Shown: positions 12,291-23,400 of the stretch, piece after piece | Layout of the letters: each line of letters opens with the position of its first letter | Numbering within the stretch: the stretch's first letter is position 1 | The notes under the pieces: generated by a model | The model's input: only the letters and a program-made list of their open reading frames with translations | Database searches by the model: none | What the model was told of the DNA's origin: nothing | DNA from: Cheiracanthium punctorium | Taxonomy: Eukaryota; Arthropoda; Arachnida; Araneae; Cheiracanthiidae | Assembly (NCBI GenBank): GCA_038373885.1 | Contig: JAWZYV010019969.1 | Coordinates: 868,001-932,000, forward strand | Length of the DNA: 64,000 nucleotides | Direction of reading: 5' to 3' | Program-made: the position numbers and the translations under genes

Positions 12291-13076
12291 CAGGGTGTCC
12301 AAAATTAAACTTGAAATTTGCGAGCAGGCTGTAGTAAAAACTATGCAGCGGAATGCCATGAAGTTGGGGTAATGGCCGAATGAAATGATGGGAATTTTAT
12401 CGAGAAAAAACCCAATGAGTTTCAAAAACCAACCCTAGGTGGCATATCATAGCTGTTTTGAGAACATATAAACAATCTACAAAAGTTTACAAAACATACT
12501 CGATATGATGTTCACCATTGTATGCTACCATCTGGAAGCATAAAATCGCATGTTCGACTGCGCTCCTCCACACATCATCCGTTGAGTGAAACAAGTGGTC
12601 TGCCGCCATTTCGATGACGACAGAATCATCGGCCAGCAATTTCCTACAGCTTGGCCTTCTAGATCCCCCGACTTGAATCGTTACCACTTTTGACTGTGGG
12701 GATATCTCAAGGCTTCGGTCTACCGTGATCCCATCCCATCTCTCTCCTACCTTAAAGAATCTATAGAATGGCACGTGCGTAATAATCTCCTGTTCATGCT
12801 GCTTTCAACAGTCGAAAATCCTATTTTACGCTTCCAGATGGTAGCAGACAATGGTAGTCATCATATCAAGCATGTTTTGCAAACTTTTGTAGATTATTTA
12901 TATGTTCTCAATAAAGCTATGATGCGCCACCTCAGGGTGGTTTTTTGAACTCTGGGTTTTTTCCTCGATAAAATTCCCATAATTTCATTCGACCATTACC
13001 CCACTTCTAAGCTATTCCGCTCCATAGTTTTTACTACATACTGCTCGCAAACTTCAGTTTAATTATGGATAGCGTG
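12291..13076. mobile_element. Mariner-like non-autonomous element with about 250 bp inverted arms
   Basis: Ends are CAGGGTGTCC at 12291 and a decayed complement ending at 13076, each bordered by TA (12289-12290 and 13077-13078), the target duplication of the Tc1/mariner superfamily. The arms (about 12291-12560 and 12800-13076) are roughly 80 percent alike in inverted orientation. Both arms contain the 3' end of a transposase gene, so the element is a head-to-head rearranged derivative and not a simple internal deletion. No intact transposase remains. Confidence 0.8.
12650..12900 (+). pseudogene. Mariner-type DDE transposase C-terminal fragment
   Basis: Plus-strand translation gives an SRSPDLN motif around 12660, then an in-frame stop, then LWGYLKASVYRD and a tail ending MVADNGSHHIKHVL. 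In mariner-family transposases the conserved SPDL.P.D..LWG.LK.. block carries the last catalytic acidic residue region. Here the P.D is altered and a stop interrupts it. The same tail is encoded on the minus strand in the left arm (near 12487-12560), which is why a minus-strand frame of 95 codons overlaps this region. Confidence 0.7.
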
Positions 13077-13084
13077 TATATATG

Positions 13085-13085
13085 C

Positions 13086-13159
<74 letters not shown>
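13085..13159. repeat. (CATA)(TA)n(TG)n microsatellite
   Basis: Compound simple repeat immediately downstream of the mariner-like element. Frames across it are low-complexity artefacts. Confidence 0.95.
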
Positions 13160-13163
<4 letters not shown>

Positions 13164-13707
13164 AGTAGTGTTCCTTTCTTTTCTTTTTCGAAACATCAAA
13201 GTTCTAAATTATCGATGTTTTTCCGACACCGAATTTTGGAACATCGATGCATGGATTTTTTTCGTTCGATCTCGTATTTCTAAATCTTAGCTGCTAACAA
13301 TTACGTAATAGTTAACGACGCCTTCTAAAGAGAGCATTATTTAGGTTTTATTTTTTTTTAAATAGTAACTACATCAACCAACATTCCGGAAACTTGCTGC
13401 ATTATAACATAAAACTTACTGTAAACAAAAACGTGGTTCGTTATATTCCGGAATTTTTGTCTGCTGTGTTTAACTTGTTTACTAACAAATACCGTTTCCA
13501 TTGCATCATCTATATTTATCAAAAGTTACAATGATTCAGGGAAAGGAAACATAGGAACTTAAACTTTTTAATGAAAGTAATAAATTTGAATTTGCTGATC
13601 AACCATGGCAGTTTAATATTTTATTCATTCTACTTGGAGGCAAATACTGTAGATGTCTGTCTCCGTTTCTCCTTCTTTTAATGGCTAACTTTTTTCTGCA
13701 ACTGAGA
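13160..13707. other. AT-rich stretch, nothing recognised
   Basis: No coding or repeat similarity identified. Confidence 0.5.
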
Positions 13708-13912
13708 ATGGTAGACGGCCGAAGTATGAAGGTCCCGGGTTCTGGTCCCATTGCCCGGCTGTCGATCTAACGGTCTGGAGTTTTGTTAGATTTTCTCCGC
13801 GTACACCGTGAATATGCATTAGAACTCCTAAGAGAATCCTCATGCCAAGGCACCCCTCATCCTTGCCAGATCGCCTTAGCGTATCGCTGCCATAATCACA
13901 CAAATAAAATAA
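13708..13912 (+). mobile_element. tRNA-SINE family copy (plus strand)
   Basis: Head 'tggtagacggccgaagta', box B-like GGTTCTGGTCC, core 'gtcgatctaacggtctggag', body TAGAACTCCTAAGAGAATCC, and tail ATAATCACACAAATAAAATAAA. Same family and orientation as 10690-10905. Confidence 0.8.
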
Positions 13913-14745
13913 ACAATCGCTTTCTTTATCGCTACTGAAACGATTGTGTGAGTAATGGAAGACTTATATTAAAAGAAAGAAGAGTGGAAACGGAAATACA
14001 GATTGCGTATTGTGTCTGCTGTTTAATAATTACTATTTCATAAATTGTATGTTACTCAACACATCATTAAAGCTAGAATTAAAATCACTGTTAACGGAAT
14101 TCAAAAACGAGAAAGTTATTAATTCGTCAAAATCTTTTTGTTTTATATTATATATGCGGTTCCATATTTATTTGGTCATATTCTGACGGTGTTATCAGTC
14201 ACAAATTCGGAAAAGCCATGTTTTTAAACTGGTATTTTAAGATTAGGGATGCTGGGTGTAGTATGTCAAAACTCTTCAAGTTTGGCCCATCAAGTGTGGC
14301 CAAGATCTATTGTTAAATTTCGCGCTCAAGAAAAAGTCCCCAAGACTAAACCATACTTTGCAATATCTTCTGCAACTTTTTACCATGTGGATCGATGTCG
14401 ATGATTGTATTTTTAACGGGATTATTTTTATACCACGTGTTCGTTCAACACCATATGTAAAGAGATGTGGAACACATGGCTGATTTTGGGCCGTTTGAAA
14501 CAAATGTGAAGGAAATAAAACGGAAAAAGACAGCAATAGACTTAAAAATACGAGTATGTTTTTAGCATAAATGAGGTAATATTCTATAATTTTCCATATT
14601 TATTTATCATCATTTACCGGGACTCAAAGCTTTAAATGACAATTGTTTTTTTTCGATTGTTGACTTACCCGGAAACAGTGGATTCTGATCCTGTAAAAAC
14701 TTTCATGTTGAAAATATAATGTATAATTAGGGTTCGTTTAATATT

Positions 14746-15664
14746 TTTGCGGAATTACTCTGCTACTCCTGGGGTTCGTCGTTCTAAAGTCCAGCTGGTG
14801 TATAAGGTTCAAGTAAAAAGTCTCTTGTTAGGATGGAACACAAACTTTATTGCTTCTAGAACTTCGTAGAACAATCAGCTGTACACAATTCACAAGCACA
14901 ATCTAGCAGTAACGTGCTTTTCACAATCCGCTTAGATCAGAAGCTCTCACAAATGTATTTTTCTCACAAAATAAGTCACTTTCACAGGCAAAAATTCAGT
15001 GAAAATATACGATAAATAACACTAACAGCCTCTCAAGACTCAGCGATGAAAAATGTACACACAACACTTAAATTCAAAGCTTCACGAACAGCGCGAAACA
15101 CAGCTTTTTTCACAAAGCAAGCGCACTCTCACTGACAGCTCTTCACACATTGAGCGTTCAACTCGCACTGAAATTTCGGGGCGACGCGCGCTTCTATAAA
15201 TAGCCGACGCAGAAGGAACAAGAAGTTTCCAGAAAAGTCTATTTCTCGAGGGTTCTACGTGAATCTCGAGGGTTCTACATGAAAGCGTGAATTTTGATTA
15301 CGTCATAGAAGAGAAATGTTAGGTTATTATGCGTTATTAATGCAGGAAAAACAACTTCCAGGCCCCATTGGAAAAATCGCGCCAAATGACCAAAAAGTCG
15401 CCAAGCTTGGCGACTTTTGGCGAAATATCGCCAAATTTGGCGCCAAAAATAAGTCCCCAAATGGATCTAGGATCTAGGACCAATATTTCTCGAGTTTTCT
15501 AGAACCTCCATTGAAAAACAATGGCAAGCCGAAACATCCTCTCCGGTTCTAATTGGCCGATTTTGATGCAACAAAAAGCAAAATTTGTCTATTTGAAGCG
15601 TAGAATACGAATTTTAAACCATTTTAAGCCACAGAGCAGCGGGTTGCCCCGAAAATTCGTAACA
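14746..15664 (-). mobile_element. Solo Ty3/gypsy LTR (minus strand)
   Basis: Aligns with the 3' LTR at 41785-42880 once that LTR's 163 bp insertion is removed. Read on the minus strand it starts TGTTACGAA and ends near CCGCAAA, with a TATA-like box (complement of TATAAATA at 15194-15201) and an AATAAA signal (complement of TTTATT at 14846-14851). Flanks ATATT (14741-14745) and TTATT (15665-15669) may be a 5 bp target duplication with one change. A 12 bp TTTGGCGCCAAA palindrome sits at 15436-15447. No interior remains, as expected after LTR-LTR recombination. Confidence 0.85.
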
Positions 15665-16145
15665 TTATTAAGGAGGCAAACAAACATTATAAGAGGAACT
15701 TAAGGGCACAGTTTTAAATTATTGTTTAATATTTACAAAAATTCTTACGAAATTTACTTGCAGAAAGAATATAAATTTCTAAAAAAAATCGATTTACAAA
15801 ATAAAAACCAACCACGATTTCTGTTCAGAAAATTATAATTTAAAAATTCTTATGTTCAATAACGTACATCCCAAATCGGATATAATCTGATCAAGGTACG
15901 CTACATGCGCAAGCAGTAGCAGGAATTAAAACGGAGGTTGGCTACGTCATAGCTAACCTTGACACACGGCGCAAACCGTGATATACGGCTTAATTGGGTA
16001 GGTGGAGCATTCGAGTGAAACCGTCGATCTGTCGTTCGATTTTCGCCACACCAACATAAGTACGCGTAAGAACATCACCTCCTAGATATAGAAGGCCTAA
16101 GAACAGGAGCTTTTTCGTCATCACTAGGATTTCTGAGATGAAGCG

Positions 16146-17050
16146 GGGCCATCGCTAAGCAACGGGCCTGCTTATGAATTGCCATCCCTAAAAATGAGTT
16201 TATCATTGAGGCCTGTTTTCCCCAGTCACAGTATTCTATTTTATTATTCTAAGAATTATAAATGTTATATTATTTTATTATTTTAAAACATTTTTTTTTA
16301 TATTGTCGTACTAAAGAACTTTAGATGTAGGTAATCGTTTTGTGAATCTTGCGCCATTTTCTTTCATGAAAATTTATCTTAAAATTCCAACATTTTGCTC
16401 TGAATGTAAAGGTAAGTGAACGCTTATAATGTATTTAGAAATTCTAAAAATATGTATGTAAATCATGTTTAGTTAATAATTAATAAAATCAAAATAATAA
16501 TAAAATCAATAATTTATAATTTACTGTATTTCTGCACTGTACCAGATGTAAGTCTTAATCACATAATCAAGGCATATATAACTGATAAATAACATTTTCA
16601 ACTGGCAAAATTAAAATGTCTAAATAGTATCACAACGTCATGCTTATTTACAAGAATAAAAACTACTCAAGTAATACAATTTCTGATTAAAATAATTTAT
16701 TTATAAATAACACATGAGTAATTATTCACTAAACATGATTTAGATACATATTTTTAGAATTTCTAAATACATTATAAGCGTTCACTTACCTTTACATTCA
16801 GAGCAAAATGTTCGAATTTTAGGATAAATTTTCATGAAAGAAAATGGCGCAAGATTCACAAAACGATTGCCTACATCTGAAGTTGTTTAGTACGACAAAA
16901 GTATAAAAATATTGTTTTAAAATAATATAACATTTATAATACTTATAATAATAAAATAGAATACTGTGACTGGGGAAAACAGGCCTCAATGATAAACTCA
17001 TTTTTAGTGATGGCAACTCATAAGCAGGCCCGTTGCTTAGCGATGGCCCG
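16146..17050. mobile_element. Foldback element, about 340 bp arms, 223 bp loop
   Basis: 16146-16485 and 16709-17050 are inverse complements at about 90 percent identity by eye, both ending at GGGCCATCGCTAAGCAACGG. The loop (16486-16708) is AT-rich and non-coding. Such long arms would allow a hairpin of over 300 bp. No transposase. The flanking target duplication is unclear because the insertion into the MITE extends beyond the right arm. Confidence 0.8.
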
Positions 17051-17632
17051 GTTCATTATGCTTGCTCAATTCTAAAGTTCGATTGAGAAAGCGACAAAAA
17101 AATAATATATACTACATGAAATGTCTTTATTAAAGAATAATTAATTCAGGGATCGCGCTATACAGCGTATTTTATCAATTTTCTCCAATATACAGGATAT
17201 CCCGAAAACACTAAAATGCGCTTTAATACATCATTTGTTAAAGATTAATGTTGAATTGTTTAAAATAACGTAGGAAATACGACTACGTTAAAGTATATTA
17301 AATATCCACTTGTTAAACTAAAATAAGCAATCGTGAATCATGAGATTAAGCGCTACTTTGTTTTTTCTTCAAATTATATGCATCTATTTTCTTTATGTAA
17401 ATATGTATCATAGCAAACAAATTAATCATGAGTTCGTACTTGAATTAGTAACACAATTACTACTTAAAACTAGTAGGGTACTTAAAACTAGTACATTAAA
17501 TAACGTTTGAAAGCACTGGGAAGCTTAAGAAATGCCTGATGTATACGTGACGACTGGAGCATCCGTGGGCCTCTTTGGATTGCTCATCAAATAACAGGCG
17601 CAGGTTTGTTACTAATTGCGAAAGCCCTGGAT
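17051..17632. other. Unassigned part of the insertion in the MITE
   Basis: AT-rich with no coding similarity. A short direct repeat, TACTTAAAACTAGTA (17460-17493), is the only structure seen. Confidence 0.5.
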
Positions 17633-17996
17633 GAGGTCATCACAGTTTTCATTTCATAAAATAAAAATGTTTAAAATTTCTGGTGGATGATACAAATTTT
17701 ACAAAATATCTTAAGATAAAAATTTAAGTACCTTTCTGATAAAAAATTATTTTATTATGATCTATTTCTATATCATATGATGTAATTAATGATAATTAAA
17801 ATTACTTATTTGTCGTATAATGAAATTTTCTATCTTAAATCATTAAAATGTTTTATGCAGGAGTAAATTCACCACAAACTTTGAATAGTTTTACTTTGTG
17901 AAATTAAATGTGTGATGACGTCATTTTAATGGACCTATTGATGAGGTAAAAGTTTCTGTTCCAGGCCTTCTCTATCTAGGAGGTGGTGGTTAGAAC

Positions 17997-18426
17997 CAAC
18001 ACCTCCTACATATAGAAAGCCTAACAACTGAAACTTTGACGTCATCAGTAGGCCTTCAAGTGGTGACGTCATCACAGTTTTACTTTCACAAAGTAAAACT
18101 ATTTAAAATTTCTGGTGGATGCTACAAATATTAGAAAATATCTTGAATAAAGAATTAAAATTAAAATACCTGTCTCATACAAAATTATTCATTTCGACCT
18201 ATTTCCTTATCATATTATCTAATTCGTCAAGTTTAAAGATGCCATTTTTCATAAAATTATGTTTTTTATCTCGAATTATTAAAATATTGTTATTCATGAG
18301 TAAAATCACCAGATACATTGTACAGTTTTATTTTGTGAAAATAAAACTTTTAAGTGTAGGCCAAACGATGACGTCAAAGCTTGGTGACGTAGGAGTTGTT
18401 AGGCTTTCTTTATCTAGGATGTGTTG
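17997..18426 (+). mobile_element. CAACACC-family MITE, full-length copy (430 bp)
   Basis: Complete copy with ends CAACACCTCC (17997) and GGATGTGTTG (18426), flanked by the perfect 7 bp duplication TTAGAAC (17990-17996 and 18427-18433). Three perfect TGACGTCA palindromes lie at 18037-18044, 18064-18071 and 18369-18376, all in the terminal inverted regions. It follows the interrupted copy head-to-tail with only 8 bp between them. Open frames inside are fortuitous. Confidence 0.9.
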
Positions 18427-19496
18427 TTAGAACCCCTTAAAAATTTTTCGCTCAAGGCACACCTGCCGTAGATAGGTACAGCTCCTCCTATAGGTTTAAC
18501 ATAATACAAAACAAAAAGAACAGTGTCTATCGATTCGCCAACTTTGCTATGTGTCAAGGAATGCTTGTAGTGTTGAGAATGTCATTGAAATTAGCGATGA
18601 AGCTATTTGAACGAGTTATATGTAAGGCACACGATTACATTATAGTTTTATAGCGATGAAACAATCTATTTCAAATGTTTATTTCGATTACTTTGAGCAT
18701 TATTTATAATTTTGTATAGCTTCTTTCTTTATAGGTTTATTTTTGCACCACTTTATTTTATGTCACTTTAAAGCAACTGTTCACAGCGACTATTCCCTTG
18801 CAGACTATAGTTGGAAAAAAATAAATTTTATAGAAATACTCGCTCACAACTTGTAGAAATTGGAATTCCTGATAATACGAAAATTTCGGGAATCATACAT
18901 TTTCCGTCCGATTACCGAAAACGAAGGAATCGAACACACGGTGCTAATTAGCACGTTTTTCTAACTTTCACCAGTATGTATGTAAGTAGAAATATAATGC
19001 AATTATGTAATCCAATTTTCAACCGCTTCCAGACAGCCAGTTACTTAAAATTTTTCAGTCACATGAAAAATCAGTGACTACACAAATCTACTGGAAATTG
19101 CATGTACATAATCCTTTGAGAATTGTACATTATAGTCCATTGAAATTGTTTGCTCAAAGTGCATTTGAGAGACGAATAGGAATCTAAATTTAAATCCCAA
19201 AGAGGAGAGAATTCCTTGAATATTAGTTCATTTTGGAACAACTAATGAAGATCGCCATATTTTTGGCGTCACTGAAATTGTAGGTAAATTAAAACGTATT
19301 TCACTTTTCTGTACAGCTTGAAACGCACGCGTTATATTCTATTCATTGTTTTTGAAACGCTTGAATAAGCTGTTAGACGTGAAATTTCACTTTTCAGTCG
19401 TGAGACTATTATTATGTTTGAGATAACATAGTGTACTTGAATCACCTACCGTGGAACTAAACACACATTTCAATAAATTTGAATCGTGTCATCCAT

Positions 19497-19566
19497 GTGG
19501 TCCAGTGGATAAAGGAGCATTCTATCGGACCTGGGGTCTAGGTTCGATTCCTGGCTTGGGTATCGG
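19497..19566 (+). mobile_element. tRNA-like SINE head with Pol III boxes A and B
   Basis: 'tggtccagtggataaagg' fits box A, and GGTTCGATTCC at 19541-19551 is a perfect box B, correctly spaced. There is no convincing full cloverleaf, and the sequence runs straight into a MITE at 19567, so I read it as a tRNA-derived SINE promoter and not a tRNA gene. The sequence after the MITE (20026 onward) may be the SINE continuation. Confidence 0.65.
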
Positions 19567-20025
19567 CAACACCTTCTAGATAAAGGAAGTTTAAAAACTG
19601 CCCCTTCACTAAGCATTCACGCCATCAGTAAGCCTGCAGCAATGACGTCATCACAATTAAAACTGTAACTCAGAACTATAACTAAACATAAAACTATAAC
19701 TAAATCATAAATTAAAACTATTTAAAATTTGTGGTAAATTTACTCATGCACAACAGAATTTTAATGATTTGAGATAGAAGATTTAATTTTACGACAAAAA
19801 GCATGTTTTTAACTGTAACTAATTATGTATAGTAAAAAGGAAATAGATCATAATGAATTGTTTTGTACCACAAAGGTATTTAAATTTTTATCTTAAGAAT
19901 TTTTTATTATCTGTAGTACTTACCAGAAAATTTAAATAGTTTAACTGTATGAAATAAAACTGTAATTTTGGAGACCTAGTGGTGACGTCAGAGTTTCAGT
20001 TAAGCTTTCTATATAGCAGTTGTTG
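19567..20025 (-). mobile_element. CAACACC-family MITE (reverse orientation)
   Basis: Ends CAACACCTTC and AGTTGTTG. The interior runs opposite to the other copies (complement of the AATCATTAAAAT block). It contains TGACGTCA at 19643-19650 and 19983-19990. Flanking 7-mers GTATCGG and GTAAGGC are only partly alike, suggesting an older insertion. It sits in a SINE, as do the copies at 16.1-18.4 kb. Confidence 0.8.
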
Positions 20026-20630
20026 GTAAGGCGTACATTAGGCCGTTCCTTCATAGGGATAACGCTTGTCATGTACTGCGTGCTTCAGTAATAAAATGCG
20101 TACTAATGAGATATGTTATTCCGGCCTTGTAGTAGGGAAGAATGCCTAATAGAATGGAGCAAGAAAAAATTTTACTCCAAATTCACATTGCTTGAGTCAT
20201 TAAATGGTGCTAAAATGCTTAGAACATGTCTCCAAATTTCACCTCAAAATATTGTCATCTTCAGGTTCCACACCTCAAGTGAATATATTTCTAGTGTCTT
20301 TTTTTTAAGTCTTCAATGGATTACTATTAAAATAATAATAATAAATTAATTAAATGAATATTTAATACTCCATTTTATCAAGAACAATTGCTAGTTTTGG
20401 CAATGATATTCTCATTTGGTCTGTCTTGGAGTTTTAGGGAATCTCAGCGTCAGTCGTTTTCCGGCATGTAGTAACTAGGGATCCTAAAAAGGGGAGCTCG
20501 CGCACTCGCCATTCTGGTTCCACAGGGTTACCACGAAGTTCCAATCTGGTATATGCTACGTGTATTACCAACATTTTTTTTTTACTTCTTAACGGATGTT
20601 TATATATTATAAATTTGAATAAAATTGATT

Positions 20631-20775
20631 ATGTGGGGTTGTTCAACTATGAATTGTTCTAATCGTTCAGGAAGCGGTAAACAAATGTTTAGATTTCCTA
20701 GAGATATGGAACAAAGAAAAAATGAACTGTAAACGTGAACAATGGAACCCGTATCCAGAAGCTCGACTTTGCAGT
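20631..20775 (+). pseudogene. THAP zinc-finger exon, frameshifted
   Basis: From ATG 20631 the frame reads C-x4-C (MWGCSTMNC), then RSGSGKQMFRFPRD, matching the first half of a C2CH THAP finger. After a stop at 20730, a shifted frame continues KREQWNPYPEARLCS, supplying the conserved W, P and third cysteine. The exon would end at 20775 before a consensus donor GTAAGT. The final conserved histidine (usually HF) would lie in the next exon and is not seen. THAP proteins bind DNA in P-like transposases and host regulators. The stop plus frameshift argue for a dead copy. Confidence 0.65.
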
Positions 20776-21329
20776 GTAAGTAATTGTATTTAAATATTTA
20801 TTTGCTTGAATTTCTGATATGTAGTATAAAGTTCAGGTTCAAAATAATCGTATAATGCTGTAATTTAGTCTTTGGAAGCTTCTAATAACGTTTAAAGTAT
20901 ATGTTTATAGTACGATGTTTGGATATTGGCGATATTCTAAATATCGCCAAAGTGAGTTCCGGTGTGTGGTTTGTTTGTAAACAAAACTACGGAACTTTTA
21001 AAAAGGTTATATTCATAGATCATGAATGATAGTAAATCATCAAATTGTATTAATTATATAACGATATAACTTTTATACTGCTTTTATTTTAGTTTAAAAA
21101 AAGTGCTGTTTTTCATTTTATAAAAGTCAGGATCTTACATATTAATTATATTGAAACATTAATAACGCCTTTTAGATAACAGTTATGGTATTTTAGTCGT
21201 TTTATCTTAAAGAATATATTAATGAATATTAAGACGTAGTTATAAAATTACTGTTATCTGTATTATTTGCTTCATTTTTATATTAGTGTATTTTTTAATG
21301 TTGATAAAAGCGGTAATAAAGAATATTGA

Positions 21330-21405
21330 AGACCTACCAAAACGCCAGAACATTAGATCGACAGCAGCGCAATGGGACCTGATTCGGGACCTTCACACTT
21401 AATTA
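21330..21405 (-). mobile_element. tRNA-SINE family fragment (minus strand)
   Basis: On the minus strand: AAGGTCCC, box B-like AATCAGGTCCC, CTGTCGATCTAAT, then GTTTTGGTAGGTC. This matches the 5' half of the SINE at 10690. Confidence 0.65.
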
Positions 21406-23080
21406 TTAAATTCATTATTAAAATTTTCAATATTTTCAATACCACTTTAGTGTCGGTTTATTTTTGTCCAAAATATGTCATTATCATAAAAGTAATATTT
21501 TCCTACAGCTTTAAAAGTGACTTATTTTTATTTGCACAGGTAAGTAACTATATTTTGATTTGCAGTAGTTCTACAGTAGAGGATTTCCTTATTGCTATAT
21601 TTATTACTCTTTTCTTATAACTTTAATATATTATATAATCGTTTTTATTATTTGATGAATTTTTGTAATTGTATGTTTTGAATGAATAAAAGTTTTAAAA
21701 AATCATTATGTTTATTCATTTGTGTATGTTATTCTGTTTCAGTAGTCATCATTTTCCCGTTATTCAGATAAGGCCTAAATAAACATCCTTTTTCAAATAT
21801 AAAATATTTTGGGGATTTTTTTTCATATGGATTGGTGAAAACTTTCGGAGTAAAAATATTTTCTGCACCCCCCCTTATTTTTCTTTTATTTTTTGAGCTG
21901 GCCCACATTATTCCAGGGCCTGTAGTAATAACAAATAGCATGTAGTTCCTGAGTAACGAAAGCGTCATCATTTTCAGAGGCATCTTCCAATTCTGAATAA
22001 GATCCTAAGACGGCATTGCCTTCTAAATTTACGAATCTACCTTCTAAATCCAACACTGATATGTGTCAATAAGGTATTAATAAAGCGATTTAATAATTAA
22101 AGCATAATCAATTAATCAATTTGTTAATTAAACATTTTTATTTTAATAGAAACACTCTAGAAATATATTCGCTTGAAGTGTGGAACCTGATTATGACAAT
22201 ATTTTGAGCTGAAATCTGCAAAAAATTTGTTCTAATCAGTTTTACAGCATTTAATGATTCAGTGAATGTGCATTTCTGAAAAAAAGTTTTTTTGCTCTAT
22301 TCTAATGCCTAATGAGTACTTGCCTTTATAGGAAAAAAATATATAAACGAGAGTGAAAATATTTTTAAATGATCATTTAATAGTTTGTAAAAAAGCAGAA
22401 ACATCTTCCCCAGAAATATTTGTGGTGTTTTAAATGTTTCAAACGTATTTGAGAGCAGGGTTTGTTGATATATGTCAATGGATATATATCATGATATATA
22501 TCCGATATTTATTTTATAATAAATATCATGATATTTTTGATATTTTCATATAAAGTGTGGGAATAAGTTTACCAATTAGGGAAGGAAAAGAAAAGATTTT
22601 TCCTTTATAGTATTCTTATTGTTTATTATGTTACCATAAGTATTTATCGTATTGTTTATTTCTTATAAAGAAACTTAGGTGATTCCAAGAAATTTCACCC
22701 TCCTTTGGTACCACAAGGGGTGTCACTGCTTGAGTAATCAATTTTAGAAGGGGCTGGAGTGGGCAGGATATAATCCTCTCAGGCTTTCTATATCATCCCT
22801 ATTGAAAGGAGGAAAGGGGAATGACTTTTAGGACAATACTTTCCTTACTTTAGCGATTGTTGAAAATATAAAAGAAACCCTTGTAAATTAAATGGAGGTA
22901 AGTTCAACAAATGCACAGATTTCACTTGGAATAGGTGAGACTCCCTACAAATAGAAGATGACACCTTACTAGGAGAATGATGGAATGACATCAGGGGAAA
23001 TTTGGTGCTAATTTGTTAAGAGCAAAAACCTGAAATTGAAGCTGAAAGGCATTTTCAATTAAGTCAATGATGTAAACCTA

Positions 23081-23400
23081 ATGGGTAACTGTTCTGATTA
23101 CATAGATATTTTAGGACCCATTTCAAATGCACTTGATGAGGTCCGAAGTAATCTATGCACAATTGCACAATGTGTTAAGATTTTTTTTTTTTTTCAAAAT
23201 AAAGGAAAAATTAGAAGTATATGGCAAGAAAGATATTATGAGAAAATTCTCAGAAAGAAATGAAATAGCTTTATCACCGGCACATTTAGAGGTAGTAGCA
23301 CACACAGATATTATGGGAAAAAATTAAGCGACGATGAAACCCACATAACTTTTAATTTCATATGTTCGGTAGATAAAGAACTTTTGCCTATGGCTATTAC
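23081..23400 (+). pseudogene. hAT transposase remnant
   Basis: A first frame gives GPISNALDEVRSNLCTIAQ (from 23115), matching the block in hAT transposases where a conserved L.K.QS...TIA segment occurs. Overlapping frames then give ALSPAHLEVVAHTD (around 23265) and YYGKKLSDDETH (around 23305), resembling the SPAH...Y.GK.L block. Frameshifts and a poly-T expansion (23179-23191) separate the pieces. The RW dimerisation block was not found. Assignment rests on these motifs and the hAT target duplication around the host element. Confidence 0.6.

Larger units (their letters stand above)
16073..17988 (+). mobile_element. CAACACC-family MITE interrupted by a 1.5 kb insertion
   Basis: The left end (16073-16140, CATCACCTCCTAGATATAG...) and the remainder (17633-17988) make one family copy. 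The duplication flanks GTAAGAA (16066-16072) and GTTAGAA (17989-17995) match at 6 of 7 positions. A perfect TGACGTCA lies at 17916-17923. The interrupting DNA, 16141-17632, includes the foldback at 16146-17050 and about 580 bp with no recognised content. Confidence 0.75.
16012..18470 (+). mobile_element. tRNA-SINE family copy split by two MITEs
   Basis: Left part 16012-16072 carries CCGTCGATCT...TACGCGTAAGAA. The right part resumes at 18427 with TTAGAACCCCTTAAAA and AAGGCACACCTGCCGTAG. Together they form the SINE body seen elsewhere, in plus orientation. The flanks GTAGGTGGAGC (16001-16011) and ATAGGTACAGC (about 18469-18479) look like a decayed target duplication. The insertion falls in the segmental repeat, and the equivalent site at 35150-36665 is empty. 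Confidence 0.65.
14210..19150 (+). repeat. Segmental repeat copy 1 (interrupted); inverted partner at 35150-36665
   Basis: The pieces 14210-14745, 15665-16011 and 18471-19150 together are colinear, in inverse orientation, with the uninterrupted stretch 35150-36665, at roughly 80-85 percent identity by eye. Insertions account for the difference: a solo gypsy LTR (14746-15664) and a SINE that itself took in MITEs and a foldback (16012-18470). No protein domain is recognisable in the repeat. The 36665 edge abuts the truncated 5' end of the gypsy element. Confidence 0.8.
20140..22317 (+). mobile_element. THAP-domain transposon remnant with about 160 bp inverted ends
   Basis: 20150-20305 and 22150-22310 are inverted repeats at about 75-80 percent identity; shared blocks include CTCAAAATATTGTCAT and AGGTTCCACAC.TCAAG. 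Between them lie a THAP domain fragment (20631-20775), a minus-strand SINE fragment (21330-21405), and AT-rich DNA with a second GT donor-like site near 21541. THAP domains are the DNA-binding domains of P-element-like transposases, so a P-like element is the simplest reading. No catalytic region is recognised. Confidence 0.5.

Noticed and set aside
13065..13283. Frame with YIYIYIYVCVCVCV
   Set aside because: Pure translation of the TA/TG microsatellite.
19497..19570. tRNA gene
   Set aside because: Box A and B are good, but no convincing acceptor stem pairing or complete cloverleaf; followed by a MITE. SINE head is a better fit.
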